NCBI GenBank assembly: GCA_900660155.1
Contig: CABFPE010000246.1
Span: forward strand, 624,305-688,304
Length of the DNA: 64,000 nt
Direction of reading: 5' to 3'
DNA from: Hofstenia miamia
Taxonomy: Eukaryota > Xenacoelomorpha > Acoela > Hofsteniidae
This document shows, in pieces, positions 36,340 to 48,199 of this stretch. Each line of letters opens with the position of its first letter. The first letter of the stretch is position 1. The position numbers and the translations under genes were made by a program. The notes under the pieces were generated by a model. The model searched no databases, was not told the origin of the DNA, and saw nothing but the letters and a program-made list of their open reading frames with translations.

Positions 36340-36752
36340 TGGTCACTTTATTTCTGATTTTATTTGGATGATGCTACAATACTTCATTCAACTTCCAGAA
36401 GTCTATGCATAACCTGTGTTTGTTTCCTTGTTTCACAAATACTGTCAGTGTTGCATATGGGCTTTCACTGGGTCATATCTTGTTATCATCAATTCATTGA
36501 GTATCCTGTTGTATTCATCCTTCATCTGCTCTGGTACTCACCTTGCTGGCAGTTTTATTGGTTTGTTTGTTGTCATAATGATCTTATGTGTTTCACCTAT
36601 TGCTTGTCCCACACTTATTTCTCCATAATTGAATATCTGTTTGTGTCTCTCTAGCACCTCTCAAATTTGTTGTAATTGTGCTATGCTCAGATGTTGGTAT
36701 TCCTTTTCTGATAATTCTGGGATTTGTACTGGTCTTCCTCTTTGGCTTTCAT
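36340..36752 (-). pseudogene. Gypsy fragment C (RT region, fossil)
   Basis: On the minus strand this matches the N-terminal RT region of element B (42790-43060): the same series of landmarks appears in the same order, including the match to the VKEGNKYHLCIDFHKLNE segment of B. Its lower end resembles the stretch around 37150-37200 of element B. It is a rearranged fragment of the same lineage, broken, ending near the single N at 36753. Confidence 0.65.
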
Positions 36753-37199
36753 NTTCCCTGTGATGTATCCAGACCACTACTAAACACCACTTGATTAGCT
36801 TGACATCGTACTAAATAATCAAACTATTAATATGAAACAAAATATGAATTCTGAATAAAATTTTTTATCAGTTTCTTAAATGGTTTTCAATCTATTTATA
36901 GTATTTCCAAAAGAAGTACCTGTCAATTCAAATTTGAACTTCTGCCAAGATGGCAGCTGAAAATAATGAAAGCGTCATTTAGTCAAAAAGTATTTTTATC
37001 AACAGACACAAATATCTCTTTTTTGACATATGTTGTTTCTTGGTTGCATATTACAAATAAATCTGAAATAACACTAATTGATTTAATTACAATATTTTTA
37101 ATCAACTTCTTTTTGATCTTAATCTCTTCTTGCAATGTTTGCAGCTTATTTATTATTTTGTTTGGATGATGCTGCAACATTTTTATAATTTTAATCCCA

Positions 37200-39860
37200 G
37201 AACACTTGTGTTAATCTCCTCTGGCTCAATTTCAATCATATCTCTTCCTTGATTTCCACTCTTGAAGTAATGCATTCAACGTCTATAGCCAGCTGATTGT
37301 ATGGTTTTAGTAGCTCCTCTAGTTCTGTTCATGTGAACACTTTGGTAAACATCAATTTCATTGTAATGACTGTTTGTTGTTCTCTGATACTCTGGAAATT
37401 TCTTTCCTTTATATCTCTAGCTTCTTTTGTAATTTTGATTTCAACCAGGAACCATTCATCATCAGTATCAATCCATTCTATCATTTTGGCTGGACTAATC
37501 TCTCCCCATTTCTTGATATTTATCCTGTCGATGGTTTGTTGTGTTTTGGGCAATAATAGTAGTCTCAATGATGTAAGTAGTTGTTCCTCCTCTAGCATTT
37601 CTGCTTGGGATTTCATAACTATTTCACACACTTCTACTGGTTCTGTTATGCCTCCTCATTTCATCATCTCCATGCTTTGAATGATCTTAGTAAATGTGCA
37701 CTGTGGACTATCTCTTTCATAGTGTTCCATCTCCAGATCAAGGGTTCTCTGCACATTCTTCTGTGTTAGTGTTCTCCTGATTTCAGCTGTGCTTGCAAGT
37801 TTCCTTTTGATAATTTTTCTTGTCATTAGCCATGGCTGGTTTTGGAGTTGCTTCATTTGTGTTTCAGATGTTGCTCCCCACATATACTTTCTCATGGGCT
37901 TGTCAGATATCATGATTTCACTAGGGCATATCCCTGTTTTATTTGTGATGCTTATTACTGACATTTTCCCTAGCGGATTCTCATTCATTATTGTTCTGCT
38001 GAGCATCTTTTCTATCATTTGCACTGGCTTTTCTGATCAATTTGGTGATTCTAGTTTCCTGGTGTGACATTTTAGTAGCCAATTCTTCATTTGTGTGTTT
38101 ATTGGGGCTATCGCTATTTCGTATTTCTTTGCCTTCACTAGTTAGTGGCAGGTGTGTCATGAGATTGGTAGTTTTATCTCAATGCCTTCTGTTGTGAATA
38201 TTGCTAGTATCCACGCTGTTGTTCTATAGCAGATTTCCTGTGCATTCTTTTCTTTGAATAATAATTGTTTGAAGTCTTTTTTCATATTCAATTCATAGGC
38301 TTTATTTATCTCTGTCAACACCGTTTCTACTGATTTATGAAACTTCCGTGAAGGTGCATCAATCTTTATTTCTGGCCAACCTTCCTCTACTTTCTGTTGC
38401 AACTTCATATTCTTCCAAATTGTTTGGATTTGTTGTAAGTGCTCTTGTTGTTGCATAAGACTACACTTTATGAATAATGTATTGGCTTTTTCTATTCCAT
38501 CTATGTCTGTTGTTAGTTCTATTGTTTTCATCTGCCTGTAGAGGTTGATCATGATGCATGGATTTACCATAATTCTGTAAATCTGTGCCCAGTAATCTAT
38601 CTGTAGATCAAATCGTATCAGCTCTGGGATCGTTGTGGTTTTTGGTGTTCTCTCCCATGGGAAGATATTCTTGCCTAACCAGCATGCATCTTCTAAGTGC
38701 TTGGGAATGTCTTCTTGCATTGTTATTGGTATAATGACTACTCTGATATTTTGCACTCTTGCCATTCTCATTGTGTCATCTATTTTCTTTTCTAAGGTTT
38801 TTGTACATTCTTTTTGTTTTAATATGTGTATAATCGTGAGATTTTCTTTGTCTATGTTTATCTCTGGTATTGTGGCGATTTTATCTTTGTAGGCCATTAT
38901 TGCTTGTGTTGTATCCAATGTGAATGCATCATCAAATATGACGTGAACTGTACTGAGCATATATGGCCTTTCTAACGTTTCATTCATCTCTTGCAGATAA
39001 CTTATGATGACATTTACTTTTGGTCTGTTGTTTGCGTCTAGCACAATTGGTAGATACTTCCCTTCAATTCTTGCCATTTTTTGTATATAAGTGTTTTTGT
39101 TTCTGGGGATACCTTTGCATATGAATTATAATGCATCTTTGATGTTCCCATAAAGTAAGGGTGTAAGGTTTCTCCATTGATCTTCGACATTTGTTTTTCT
39201 CTTTCTTTTGATCTTACAGTTCGTTCTGAAGTTGTTTCTGAGGAGGCATGTAGCTGAGTCATCCTTAGTGGTTGTTTACTGGTGCAGTCCAAGGGCTGTG
39301 AATCTGTGCTAATATTTTCTACTGATTTGCCCTTGAATTGGCTCACAGTTACTCCTATTGGCACTTGACCAGCTGTGGTTGTGGATGAGATGACGTCAGC
39401 CTTGAATCACTTTTGTATCTCCATGGTTCTTCCACCACTTACACCTTCCCCTGGAACTTTTTGTGTCTCACCACCCTTGAATCGGCGTTGTGGACTTTGG
39501 GAGGGAAAGTTGTGCTGCACACCAGTTCTCTGCATGCAGATCCCTGGTGGGAGAGGCTTTTTGTCCATTGGTCTCTCTGCCCTTGAATCAGCCTTGAGGA
39601 CTACTAGGACGCCTTCTCACTCTACGTCATCTATTCATTGGTTCCTTGTTCTCATCCCTTCTGCCTTTGATTCAACATCTGATTTGAGAACTTCTTCACA
39701 CTCTCCTTCTCTTGTTCATTGTTGAGAGCTCCTCTGGTTGGGTTCTGCGTACTCTCTTTTTCATCAGGGGGTGCATCATTTTCTTCTAATTTCCTAAATG
39801 CAGTTAATAAATTTATATCCCATGTTTCAGGGTCATATATAGGTTTATTTCTCACTGTCC
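37200..39860 (-). pseudogene. Third coding region of Gypsy element B, downstream of integrase (fossil)
   Basis: Homologous to 31200-33730 of element A. Its best-preserved block (38157-39077, about 306 codons) has alternating strands and helices: RPKVNVIISYLQEM, STVHVIFDDAFTLD, NLTIIHILKQ and NIRVVIIPITMQED. Later parts carry RKYMWGATSET and QLAIDVECITSRVEI. No transmembrane segment or furin-like site is visible, so it does not look like an envelope glycoprotein. Function unknown. Confidence 0.7.
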
Positions 39861-40092
39861 TCTGGGCAGCACTCTTTGGCTCAGATCATTGTCTCTGATA
39901 TCTGCTGTGTACTCATTGTCGAATTCTTCTTCATGTAAGCTATCTAAATCATACATATTGTATATCATTTCATTGCCATTAATTCAGCATATTATGAATT
40001 TGGCATTGTCATCTATTTCTGTTTCTTTGATATTTGCTGTCGCTCTCTTCAGGTTTTGAAAATGTAATAGTCTATTGTTATCTAGCATATAT

Positions 40093-43000
40093 TCATTGTT
40101 TGGTAGTGTTTGTGTTATCATGTGAGGGCTGGACCATACGGTTTGTGTCTGTAAGTTTGATCAGTGTGAATGCATATACCTTATCTCCTACTTTGTGTGT
40201 ATGACCATAAATTTTTTTATTGTAATTATGCTGCTGTCTCACTGCTGACTTCTTTATGTTGTGGATTTGGTTCTTCAGTTGTTTTATGTATTCATTGTCC
40301 AACTTTCCACTGTAGTTGGTGTATTGCATCAAAAGCAGGGTCGCTGCTTCTCTTTTGAACATTGCCTTGAATGGTGAGACTCCTGTCAAGGTGTTGTAAT
40401 AGTATTTGATCATCTTGATGACATCTCTCCATCTGCTTCCCCCTATCCTTAATGTTGCTACTCTGATTAACTTGATTAGTGTGTGGGCCGGACCATACTG
40501 TTTTCAACTTCTGGACTTTGTTTGTGTCTGTGAGCTTAATCAGTGTGAACGCATATACTTTATCTCCTACCTTGTGTGCGTGACCATAGATTTTTTAATT
40601 ATAATTGCGTTGCTGTCTCACTGCCGACTTTTTTATATTGTGACACATTGTTTTGTGAATTCCTGTGATCTGATTTTTTAGTTGTTGTATGTATGCATTG
40701 TCCAATTTCCCACTGTAGTTGGTGTACTGCATTGAAAGAGGGGTTGCTGCTTCTCTTCCAAACATGGCCTTGAGTGGTGATACTCTAGTTGTTGCATGTA
40801 CCAAGGTGTTGTAATAGTATTCTATCATTTCAATAACCTCTCTCCATCTGCTTCCTCCTATTCGTGTTGTTGCTACTCTGATTAGCTTGATTAGTGTTTG
40901 ATTGAGTTGTTCTACTGCTCCATTAGCCTGTGGATGATACGCTGTTGCTTGTTCACTTGCAATTTCTAAGAGCTTCGCCATTTCTTGGAAAAGTCTGCTT
41001 TCAAATTGAGGCCCCCTTATCTGTTATGATCATTTCCATTGGTCCCAATCTCAATATCCATTCTTTTAAGACTATCTCGGCTGTGGTCTCTGCTGTGGTA
41101 TTTCACATCAGGACCATCCTCGCATATTTGGTAAAGTTGTCTACCATTACTATTAGGTACTGATAGCCTTCTGTATCTTTTGATAACATCTCCAAGTCTA
41201 TATGGACTATTTCATTGGGTTGGGTTGTGATGATCTTTTCTAGCAGTGCTCATTGTGTTGGAAAGTGCTGTTTGTTGTTGAGGAGGCATGTCATGCATTT
41301 ATTGATAATGTCCTCCACGACTTTCCTGATGGCTGGCATTATGAATCGTGCATTAAATGTTTTCTCTGTCTGTGTTATCCCTAAGTGACCCTTCTGGTGT
41401 ATCTTCCATATCAATTCTCTCTTGAAGTAGTCAGGTATCACTATTTGGTTATTCCCAGCTTTGATGTATAGTAGTCCATTCCTGTTGATCTTCCATTTGT
41501 AGCATTCATAGTATCCTGCTGTTATTTTAGATAGAGTGGTCCGAGGCTCCTTGATCTTCTTTATAATCTCGCCTAGGATTATGTCATCTTTTTGTTTGTC
41601 CACTATCTCTTGTTCTGTTATCTCTTTGCTTATCAGTATTGGTAGTACTGCTTGACCTTTTTTATCCACATTTATCTCTGGTAGTACTTCATATTCAGGG
41701 TGAGGCAGAAATTGAAATTGCTTCTTCTCTCCATCTGTTTTCACTGCGTCTCTCTGGTATTCTGGAAGTGATGTCCAGAAGTCTATGTTATTATGTAATG
41801 TGCCCTTCCTATGTTCAATCGTAAATGTGAATTCATTTAGGTATTTGATCCATCTAGATACTATTCCGGACTTGTCTCCTGAGAATTTCTTTAGCCAGNA
41901 GCCAGGCCAATCCACTGTTGTCCGTTCACACTCTAAATTCTCTTCTGATAAGGAAGTGTCAAAATTTCTTAATACTTTCAATCAATGCGAGCATCTCTAC
42001 CTTGGTGGAGCCATAGTTCTCCTCACTTGCCCTCAACTTGCAGCTGTCCCAATGTTGCTCCAATTGCCACCTTACTCGCGGCACAATCTAGTATGAATTT
42101 CTCATTGTAATCTGGTGTATTGAGGGAGGGTAATTTCGCAAGTTCTTCTTTGATGTTATCCAATTCCTCCTGCTTTTGCCAGGTCCATACAAATGGCACC
42201 AACTTTCTCAATAATCAGGTCATCTTCACCATCTTGCCAGCTATATTTGGAATAAAGGTTCCATAATAATTGAAGAATCCCATAATTCTCTGTATATCTT
42301 TTTTGTTGTTCGGTTTTTCTATCTTTCAGATCATTTCTCTGGCATTGTCCTTCATGCATATTCTGCCCTTCTCTATCGTTCTTCCAAGGAACACTATTTT
42401 CTCTTTCAGGATGTTGCACTTATTTCCATTTATCCGGAGTCCTGTGTTTTCTAGAATCGTTAGTGTCCTCTCCAATTTTTCCAGGTGTTCTTGGACTGTA
42501 TCACTTGTGACTATGATGTCATCTATATAAGCATTGACTCCCTCTTCCATTCTATGTGTCCTGTTCTTTAGTACCTTTGTTATATACCTCTGAAATGTTG
42601 CTGGTGCATTACAGAGTCCAAACGCCATATATATCCATTCATACAGCCCATATGGAGTTATGAATGCTGTCTTCTTGATGTCTTCTTCAATCTTCACCTG
42701 CCCGTAGGCCTTGCATAAATCCAATGTTGTAAAATATTTTTGTTTACTAGCTTTGTAGAGCATATCCTCTATTCACATTAAGGGGTACAAATCCTTTTTT
42801 GTTACCTCATTTAACTTGTGAAAATCAATACATAGATGGTACTTGTTTCCCTCTTTTACAAACACGTGTGGTGCTGCGTATGGGCTCTCACTTGGCCAAA
42901 TAATTTCGTTGTTGATTAATTCTTCCAGTATACGATTGTATTCTTCTTTCAGCTGCTCAGGCACCCCTCTAACTGGTAGTTTGATTGGTTTGTTTGTTGT

Positions 43001-44040
43001 TGTGACGATTTTGTGCTTCTTGCCTACTGCCTGACCTACACTTATCTCTCCATAGTTGAATATACATTTGTGTTTCTCTAGGAGTGTTCTTAGTTACATA
43101 ATCTCCCGTTCCTCTAGATGTTGATAGTTCTTGTTATTTTTTTCGGGTATGCTGTATGTGTCTTCTTCTTCTTCTGCTTTTGTCCCAACGCCCTTGAGTC
43201 AGCTTTTTGGGAGTACTCGTGACTTTGATGGTGTTTGTCCACTCGCCCTTGAGTTGGCCATGTGGAGTACTATCCGCTTTCCTTTGCAAGTCCTTGAATT
43301 GACCATGCAAATTACTTGCTCCATCATTGCCTTCAATTGCCTTCCAGATGAGTCTGATGTTAGTTTTGATGTATTTTCTGCATATTCTTACTTGAGATAT
43401 TTTCAGGTTCACATTCTGGTTCGTAGTGTTGAGAATTGGTATCCTTCCTTTTCCGTGTTTTATAGTGCAGATGCTAGACGGCATTGAAACTCATTTGGTG
43501 TTAATGCCTTTGTTGTCTTATAGCATTATGTTGGCTGTTATGCTGTCTTCCGTCTCAATTGTGTGCATTTTCCACTGATGCAGCTGTAGACGGATGACTT
43601 CTTGTAATTGAAATGTGACTGTTCTCTGCTTCTCCTTTTCCTCCTCGATTTCCATCTCCTCTTCTTTTACTTTTATAGTTTTATTTGCGTAGTTAATGAC
43701 ACAACCATTTTTTGTCAAAAAAATCATTTCCTAATATAACTTCATATGGTAATAAATTGTTATGTGTATCCACTACTACTACTAGAGGTTATTCAAACGT
43801 TGTGTTTGTGATTCTCATTTGTGCAACGTTTATCATTCCTTCTGTATTGATATAATCCCCTGAAGCATTAATTAATCTCTTGTTACAACTCTTCATGTCT
43901 TCTTGTTTGAATCCCAACTTCGTAGCGCATTCATCAGTAATTATAGATGTTGCTGCTCTGGTATCAATTGTTGCTTTTGTCATCACTCCGTTAATGGCTA
44001 TTGTTATCATATTCATCATATCAAGGTTTGTTAGGATCAT
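40093..44040 (-). pseudogene. pol region of Gypsy element B (fossil)
   Basis: Protease-like (INGVMTKATIDTRAATSIIT), RT (FTTLDLCKAYGQVKIE, FGLCNAPATFQRYIT, AYIDDIIVTSDT, LRINGNKCNIL), RNase H connection (WLKKFSGDKSG, LNEFTFTIEHRKGTLHNNID), integrase zinc-binding region (HQKGHLGITQTEKTFNARFI, CMTCLLNNK) and catalytic-core end (ATAYHPQANGAVEQLNQTLI). Broken. Confidence 0.85.
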
Positions 44041-44099
44041 TATCGATGCACAGTTGTCATGAATCGGAGCTCTACTTAGTTTTCCGACTCCTTGTCAGT

Positions 44100-45359
44100 T
44101 GGTGATGCTTCATTGATTTCGTCTTCCATCTGTAATACGTCCTCTTCATCGTAGTAGGCTTCCTTTCTGTCTGCAACCATAGCATTTAACATCTTTCTCT
44201 TTTACTTTCTCGTCTTACCATCCTTTCCTTTTACCTTTATTATTTTTTCTTGTTTCACTTCAGTATAGGCTTTGTTGGGGATGCGTGGCTTGAGATTGCT
44301 TCTCCATGTTGGTGCATCTCTATGCCATGCGGCTTTCTCATATATTTGAGCGTTGTTTTTGATAGTAGCTTGTATGTTGACCACTTTCCTGATCATCCTT
44401 TCCAATTTGTCGTCAACGTCGCATTTAATTTCAAACTGCATTCAGATGCTTTTGGGCACCCTCTTGCAGATGTGTGAGAACAAGTCATATTTCAAATAAC
44501 TGTTTCCTCTCGAACTGAGCATTAGTAGCTGCTCGACTTGTTGCATGTAATTTCGGATGTTGTTGGTTTTTTTCATTTTCATTGCATTCAAAATGATTCA
44601 GTACTGATTTTTGAAACTTTCATTCTCATAGTAATTGATGAAGTCTCCAATTAATAGTTGATAATCTCTCTTTGTTTCTGCATCCAAAAGCAAGTAGTGT
44701 TGAGATGCTGCTCCTGTTAGATATAATGGGAGTCTCGCTGCTGCTGCCTGTTGGCTCACTTTCTGTTCCGCCATTGTCAGTTCAAACATCTGCAGCCACT
44801 CAGCAAATGTAGGATTGTAGCCATCTACTCTCCCGTTGAATTTGGGTAGTGTCACTTTACACGGTATTGTGTCGTCAGCTGTTGATTGTGGTAAAATCAA
44901 ATTCTCCTATTTCGGTTTCTTGTGATTTGTTATCATATCCTCCTCTTGCAGTTGCGTGGTCACTGCTTTCATAATTTCGTTTATTATTTTCTGTTTTTTG
45001 AGGTCAGAATCTTCGTCTGATTCTTCATATGTTACCTCCTTGCGGGTCAGCATGTGTGGTGCCTGTAACTCGCTCTCCTTTCTGGCATGGAATTCGATTT
45101 CATGAGTTTGCATGTTGTTTCTTTTCTCCTCTTCCGTTAGTTGTAGCAGTCTTAGTTTGACTTTCAACTGTTCCAGTTCTCTCACCTGTAGGTAGTTATC
45201 CTCGATTAGTTGTTTGTTTGTTCTCTCCAGTTCTTGATTTTTTTCTTGCCATTGCTGGTTTTGCTCTAGAAACCTTTTGTTGGATTCCGATAGTTGGTGA
45301 GTAAGGATTTTAATTTCGTTTTGAAATAGTTGGTTTTGTTCCTCTAACTGCATTTCCAT
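44100..45359 (-). pseudogene. gag region of Gypsy element B (fossil)
   Basis: A long coiled coil (ELERTNKQLIEDNYLQVREL) precedes the capsid domain (LPKFNGRVDGYNPTFAEWLQ, LYLTGAASQHYLLLDAETKR, YQLLIGDFINYYENES). A zinc-knuckle remnant follows (KCYGC). The same layout is seen in element D. Confidence 0.8.
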
Positions 45360-45360
45360 C

Positions 45361-46005
45361 CATCAATGTGAATTACATAGCACGCTTTTTCCCCATACGA
45401 TTACTATAAGAATCCCGTTTCTACGACCTGCTCGGGTTCTTAGATCCTTATATCTCTACTTGAAACTAAATAATAGTAGAAGTACTATAATTGATGGTGC
45501 AACTTTAATTTTATGTAAAAATTAACACAGCTTTTCAAAATGCGTCTCATAGTTCTTATTAATTTTCATTAATAGAGCTAAACAAGAGAATAAAAATAAC
45601 ACAAAAGCATTATTATTAGAACATCAAATGGTAACAAAAGTTGTGCAGTTATGGAACAAAATCTTTCAAATTTTTCGTCAACAAAGACAACATTCTCTTT
45701 TCACTAACAAAGATGCTATTCCGATGATATAATTTCCGCCTTCTTGCATAAACAGGAAAGTAATAGGTGTTATGCTTCATACAGAGGAAACCATTCGAAG
45801 TCTTGAGAGGAAAGTTACAGAATACATTAAATTCTACTTAACATTATAAAACAACATTCAAACAGAGAATGCAAATTTTAAGATCTACATCAGATACATT
45901 CATAAATAAATTACATATGCAATTCAAAATTTCCAACATTCAACATTTACTAATATATTTTATTTCACTTCATTAATACAGAAATTACAATTTCATAGTG
46001 AATAA

Positions 46006-46044
<39 letters not shown>

Positions 46045-46988
46045 CAACATATCAAGGCGTACATAGTGGCATATAAAAAAAATTAATAGAAATATGCAAA
46101 AAAGATTGGTGTATGACATTGGGTGGTTGTGAATCGCTATATTTATTAAAATTTGAACTATGTTTGTGCAACATACTCTATGTTTTCTAAGTTCTGGCTG
46201 AAATATTCNTACAAAGCAGGAAATGATTAGTGCTTTAACAATTCCACTAAACATAAAAATTGAATTAATAATAAGATTTTCTTAATAGAAATAGAAATTT
46301 CAAAATCTAAATTTTATATGTTTTGCTTGGTACAATAGTATTTTTATGATATTATAAAAATGAGGTTAACATCATTATTTCCCCAAATTCGCTTATATTT
46401 TTAGAATACTTTCAACAACTACTAGAAATCTCGGTGTCGAAAGATAGTTTCTTCTGTTGGGAAATAAATTTCTCATTAAATTTTTACCTTTGTAAGAACT
46501 CATCAATTTCATGGGCTGGGCACGCATGAAATCTCCCGGTTACATTTCAAACTCTTAATGATGTCGAAAAATTTAAGAATTAATTTCAATAATTCTGACA
46601 GTTATGTAAATAATGTGATATCTCAAATTTGAAAGAATGTTTGCTTTGATTTTTTATAAATTTCATCCTGTGATCTATAGGTTTTTCTGTAAGCGTTTGT
46701 GTATATGTCATATTTAAATTCGGCATAAAATTAATATTTTTTACTTAGCTATATGTTAGTTATGACCCTGTCCAATTTCAGCGCAATATTGCAAAAAGAA
46801 CATATATTTTTCAAAGTTTTTGGTACTAAGGTCAATTTCCTGACGTCAGTGCTCTCTTTGACACAAAAGAATATCTTTTTTTGTTTTCTAGGTTCACAGC
46901 AATATGTAAGCTATAGCCCTTTGAATTTAGGGCACGCTCGATCGTAAAAGTGATAAAAGCTTGGTCAAGATAGAATGTATGTACTTAC
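45361..46988. other. AT-rich DNA, no clear gene
   Basis: A (TA)n tract lies at about 46012-46042 and a single-N join at 46209. I could not find a further exon of the gene that starts at 47119. Otherwise nothing is recognised. Confidence 0.4.
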
Positions 46989-47119
46989 TCTTCATTGGAG
47001 TTTTCAGACTTTGCTTTTGAATTCCTTTTCAGAAACACAAGAAGTATTCCACCATTAAGAAATATTAAGATTACAGCAGGCAGAGCCCATTCCCACACTG
47101 TTTCAATTAGTGATAACAT
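46989..47119 (-). CDS. Probable first coding exon of a single-pass membrane protein
   Basis: From ATG at 47119 the frame reads MLSLIETVWEWALP, a hydrophobic stretch (AVILIFLNGGILLVFL, residues about 14-30), then a basic and polar tail (KRNSKAKSENSNEE). It leads into an excellent donor (GAAGA|GTAAGTAC) at 46988. Short N-terminus, membrane segment, then positively charged residues is typical of a signal anchor. The exon is 131 nt and leaves a split codon. Downstream exons were not found, so the protein is not identified. Confidence 0.4.
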
Positions 47120-47362
47120 TATTGCAAATGTTTTATGTAGTACAACAATCTGACACTGTGTTTCTCCATTAATTTGAAGCTCTTCATATTTCTAAATGAC
47201 ACAATTTATGGAAATAGTAACACTTAAGATTATCATGATAACTGTTTTGAAAAATTCATAATGACGGCTTACTTTATAGCAAGTTTCTCCTTACAAGCTG
47301 ACTGAGTACAACTTAGCAATGAGTTTAAAGTAAAACAACACCATCACTTTTTTTAGACGTTA
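47120..47362. other. Upstream region of the putative membrane-protein exon
   Basis: AT-rich; may include promoter or 5' UTR of the exon at 46989-47119. No specific site recognised. Confidence 0.3.
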
Positions 47363-47460
47363 AGTAATAATAATAATAATGTTGATACATTTTTATTGCA
47401 AAAGACCAAATACAAGTTATGCACCAAAATTTAAAAAAATTGGGTAGTTATTAACGATAT
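47363..47460 (-). repeat. LINE 3'-end fragment with (TTA)n tail
   Basis: Read on the minus strand it shows GCAATAAAAATGTATCAACATTATTATTATTATT, built like the 3' end of the LINE at 48200-51590 (GCAATAAATTGCTTTGAATC then TTATTATTATC). This is likely a 3' remnant of a related element; the 5' limit is unknown. Confidence 0.4.
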
Positions 47461-48199
47461 TTCTTTAATGAAATATTTGTCTAAATTCTCCTAAATAAAT
47501 CACTGTTAAGATCATTTTTCCAGATCTAGATGATTTTTGCAACAAAAGTGATTTAACTAAATTGTTAGTAGGGATTGGAACCGGATAGTTAATTGAATAT
47601 ACCGGGTACCGAATAATGCCGTATAATACATTGTTCAATTATTACTGAAGAACAACCTCATTTCTTAATTAATATCGATCTCTTGCTGATGAAGACAAAT
47701 AAATATTTTGAACATATTAAATAGGCTACCTACTGATATATCAGAAAAATTTGTTTTGGCGCATGAGAACTTCCATATCTTGGAAAAATGCAGCTTTTTT
47801 ATTGAAAATGACATTTTTAAATCAAGTTTTATCTCAGAATATGTTATCCGTTAAAATCCGATAAACAACTTAAATTTTACCGGATACCCGATATCGGGAT
47901 CCGGTTGTGTAATTGTCGATTTTACCAATACCGGATTTCAACTCATCCCTAATTTTTAGTATTCATTATGCGCTTTAGATTTTTAAATATGCTGTTTTTT
48001 CTGATGTCCATTTGTACTTATATGCATCATCCAAAAATTTTGTATTTTTTAAAATTTTTGAAATCTGAACCCTATACGATTAATCCATAACTCATTTTAG
48101 TTAAAAATAAAGAGTATTAAGACTGATGGTCACCTTACAACTCTGACTGTAAGCATGCAAATAAAGTTCTCTACTGGTTATATTCATGAAATATTATGA
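47461..48199. other. AT-rich DNA with degenerate palindromic phrases
   Basis: TAGTAGGGATTGGAACCGGATAG at about 47570 and its approximate mirror CCGGTTGTGTAATTG...CCGGATTTCAACTCATCCCTA at 47900-47952 suggest a small terminal-inverted-repeat element of about 390 bp (ends AGGGATTGGAACCGG / CCGGATTTCAACTCATCCCT). No target duplication could be fixed. Confidence 0.35.

Larger units (their letters stand above)
36980..45360 (-). mobile_element. Ty3/Gypsy LTR retroelement B (fossil)
   Basis: Minus-strand element with gag (about 45360-44100), protease (about 44040-43500), RT (about 43060-42320), RNase H and connection (about 42200-41700), integrase (about 41500-40100) and the third coding region (about 39860-37200). 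It is the same lineage as A, C and D by capsid and third-region similarity. I found no LTR at either end. Single Ns at 36753 and 41899 are assembly joins. It is broken in many places and parts of it are rearranged; coding parts look less decayed than in A. Confidence 0.9.

Noticed and set aside
36364-36654. Plus-strand hydrophobic frames, for example 36364-36654 and 42843-43034
   Set aside because: They are antisense shadows of the RT region of the minus-strand Gypsy fossils.
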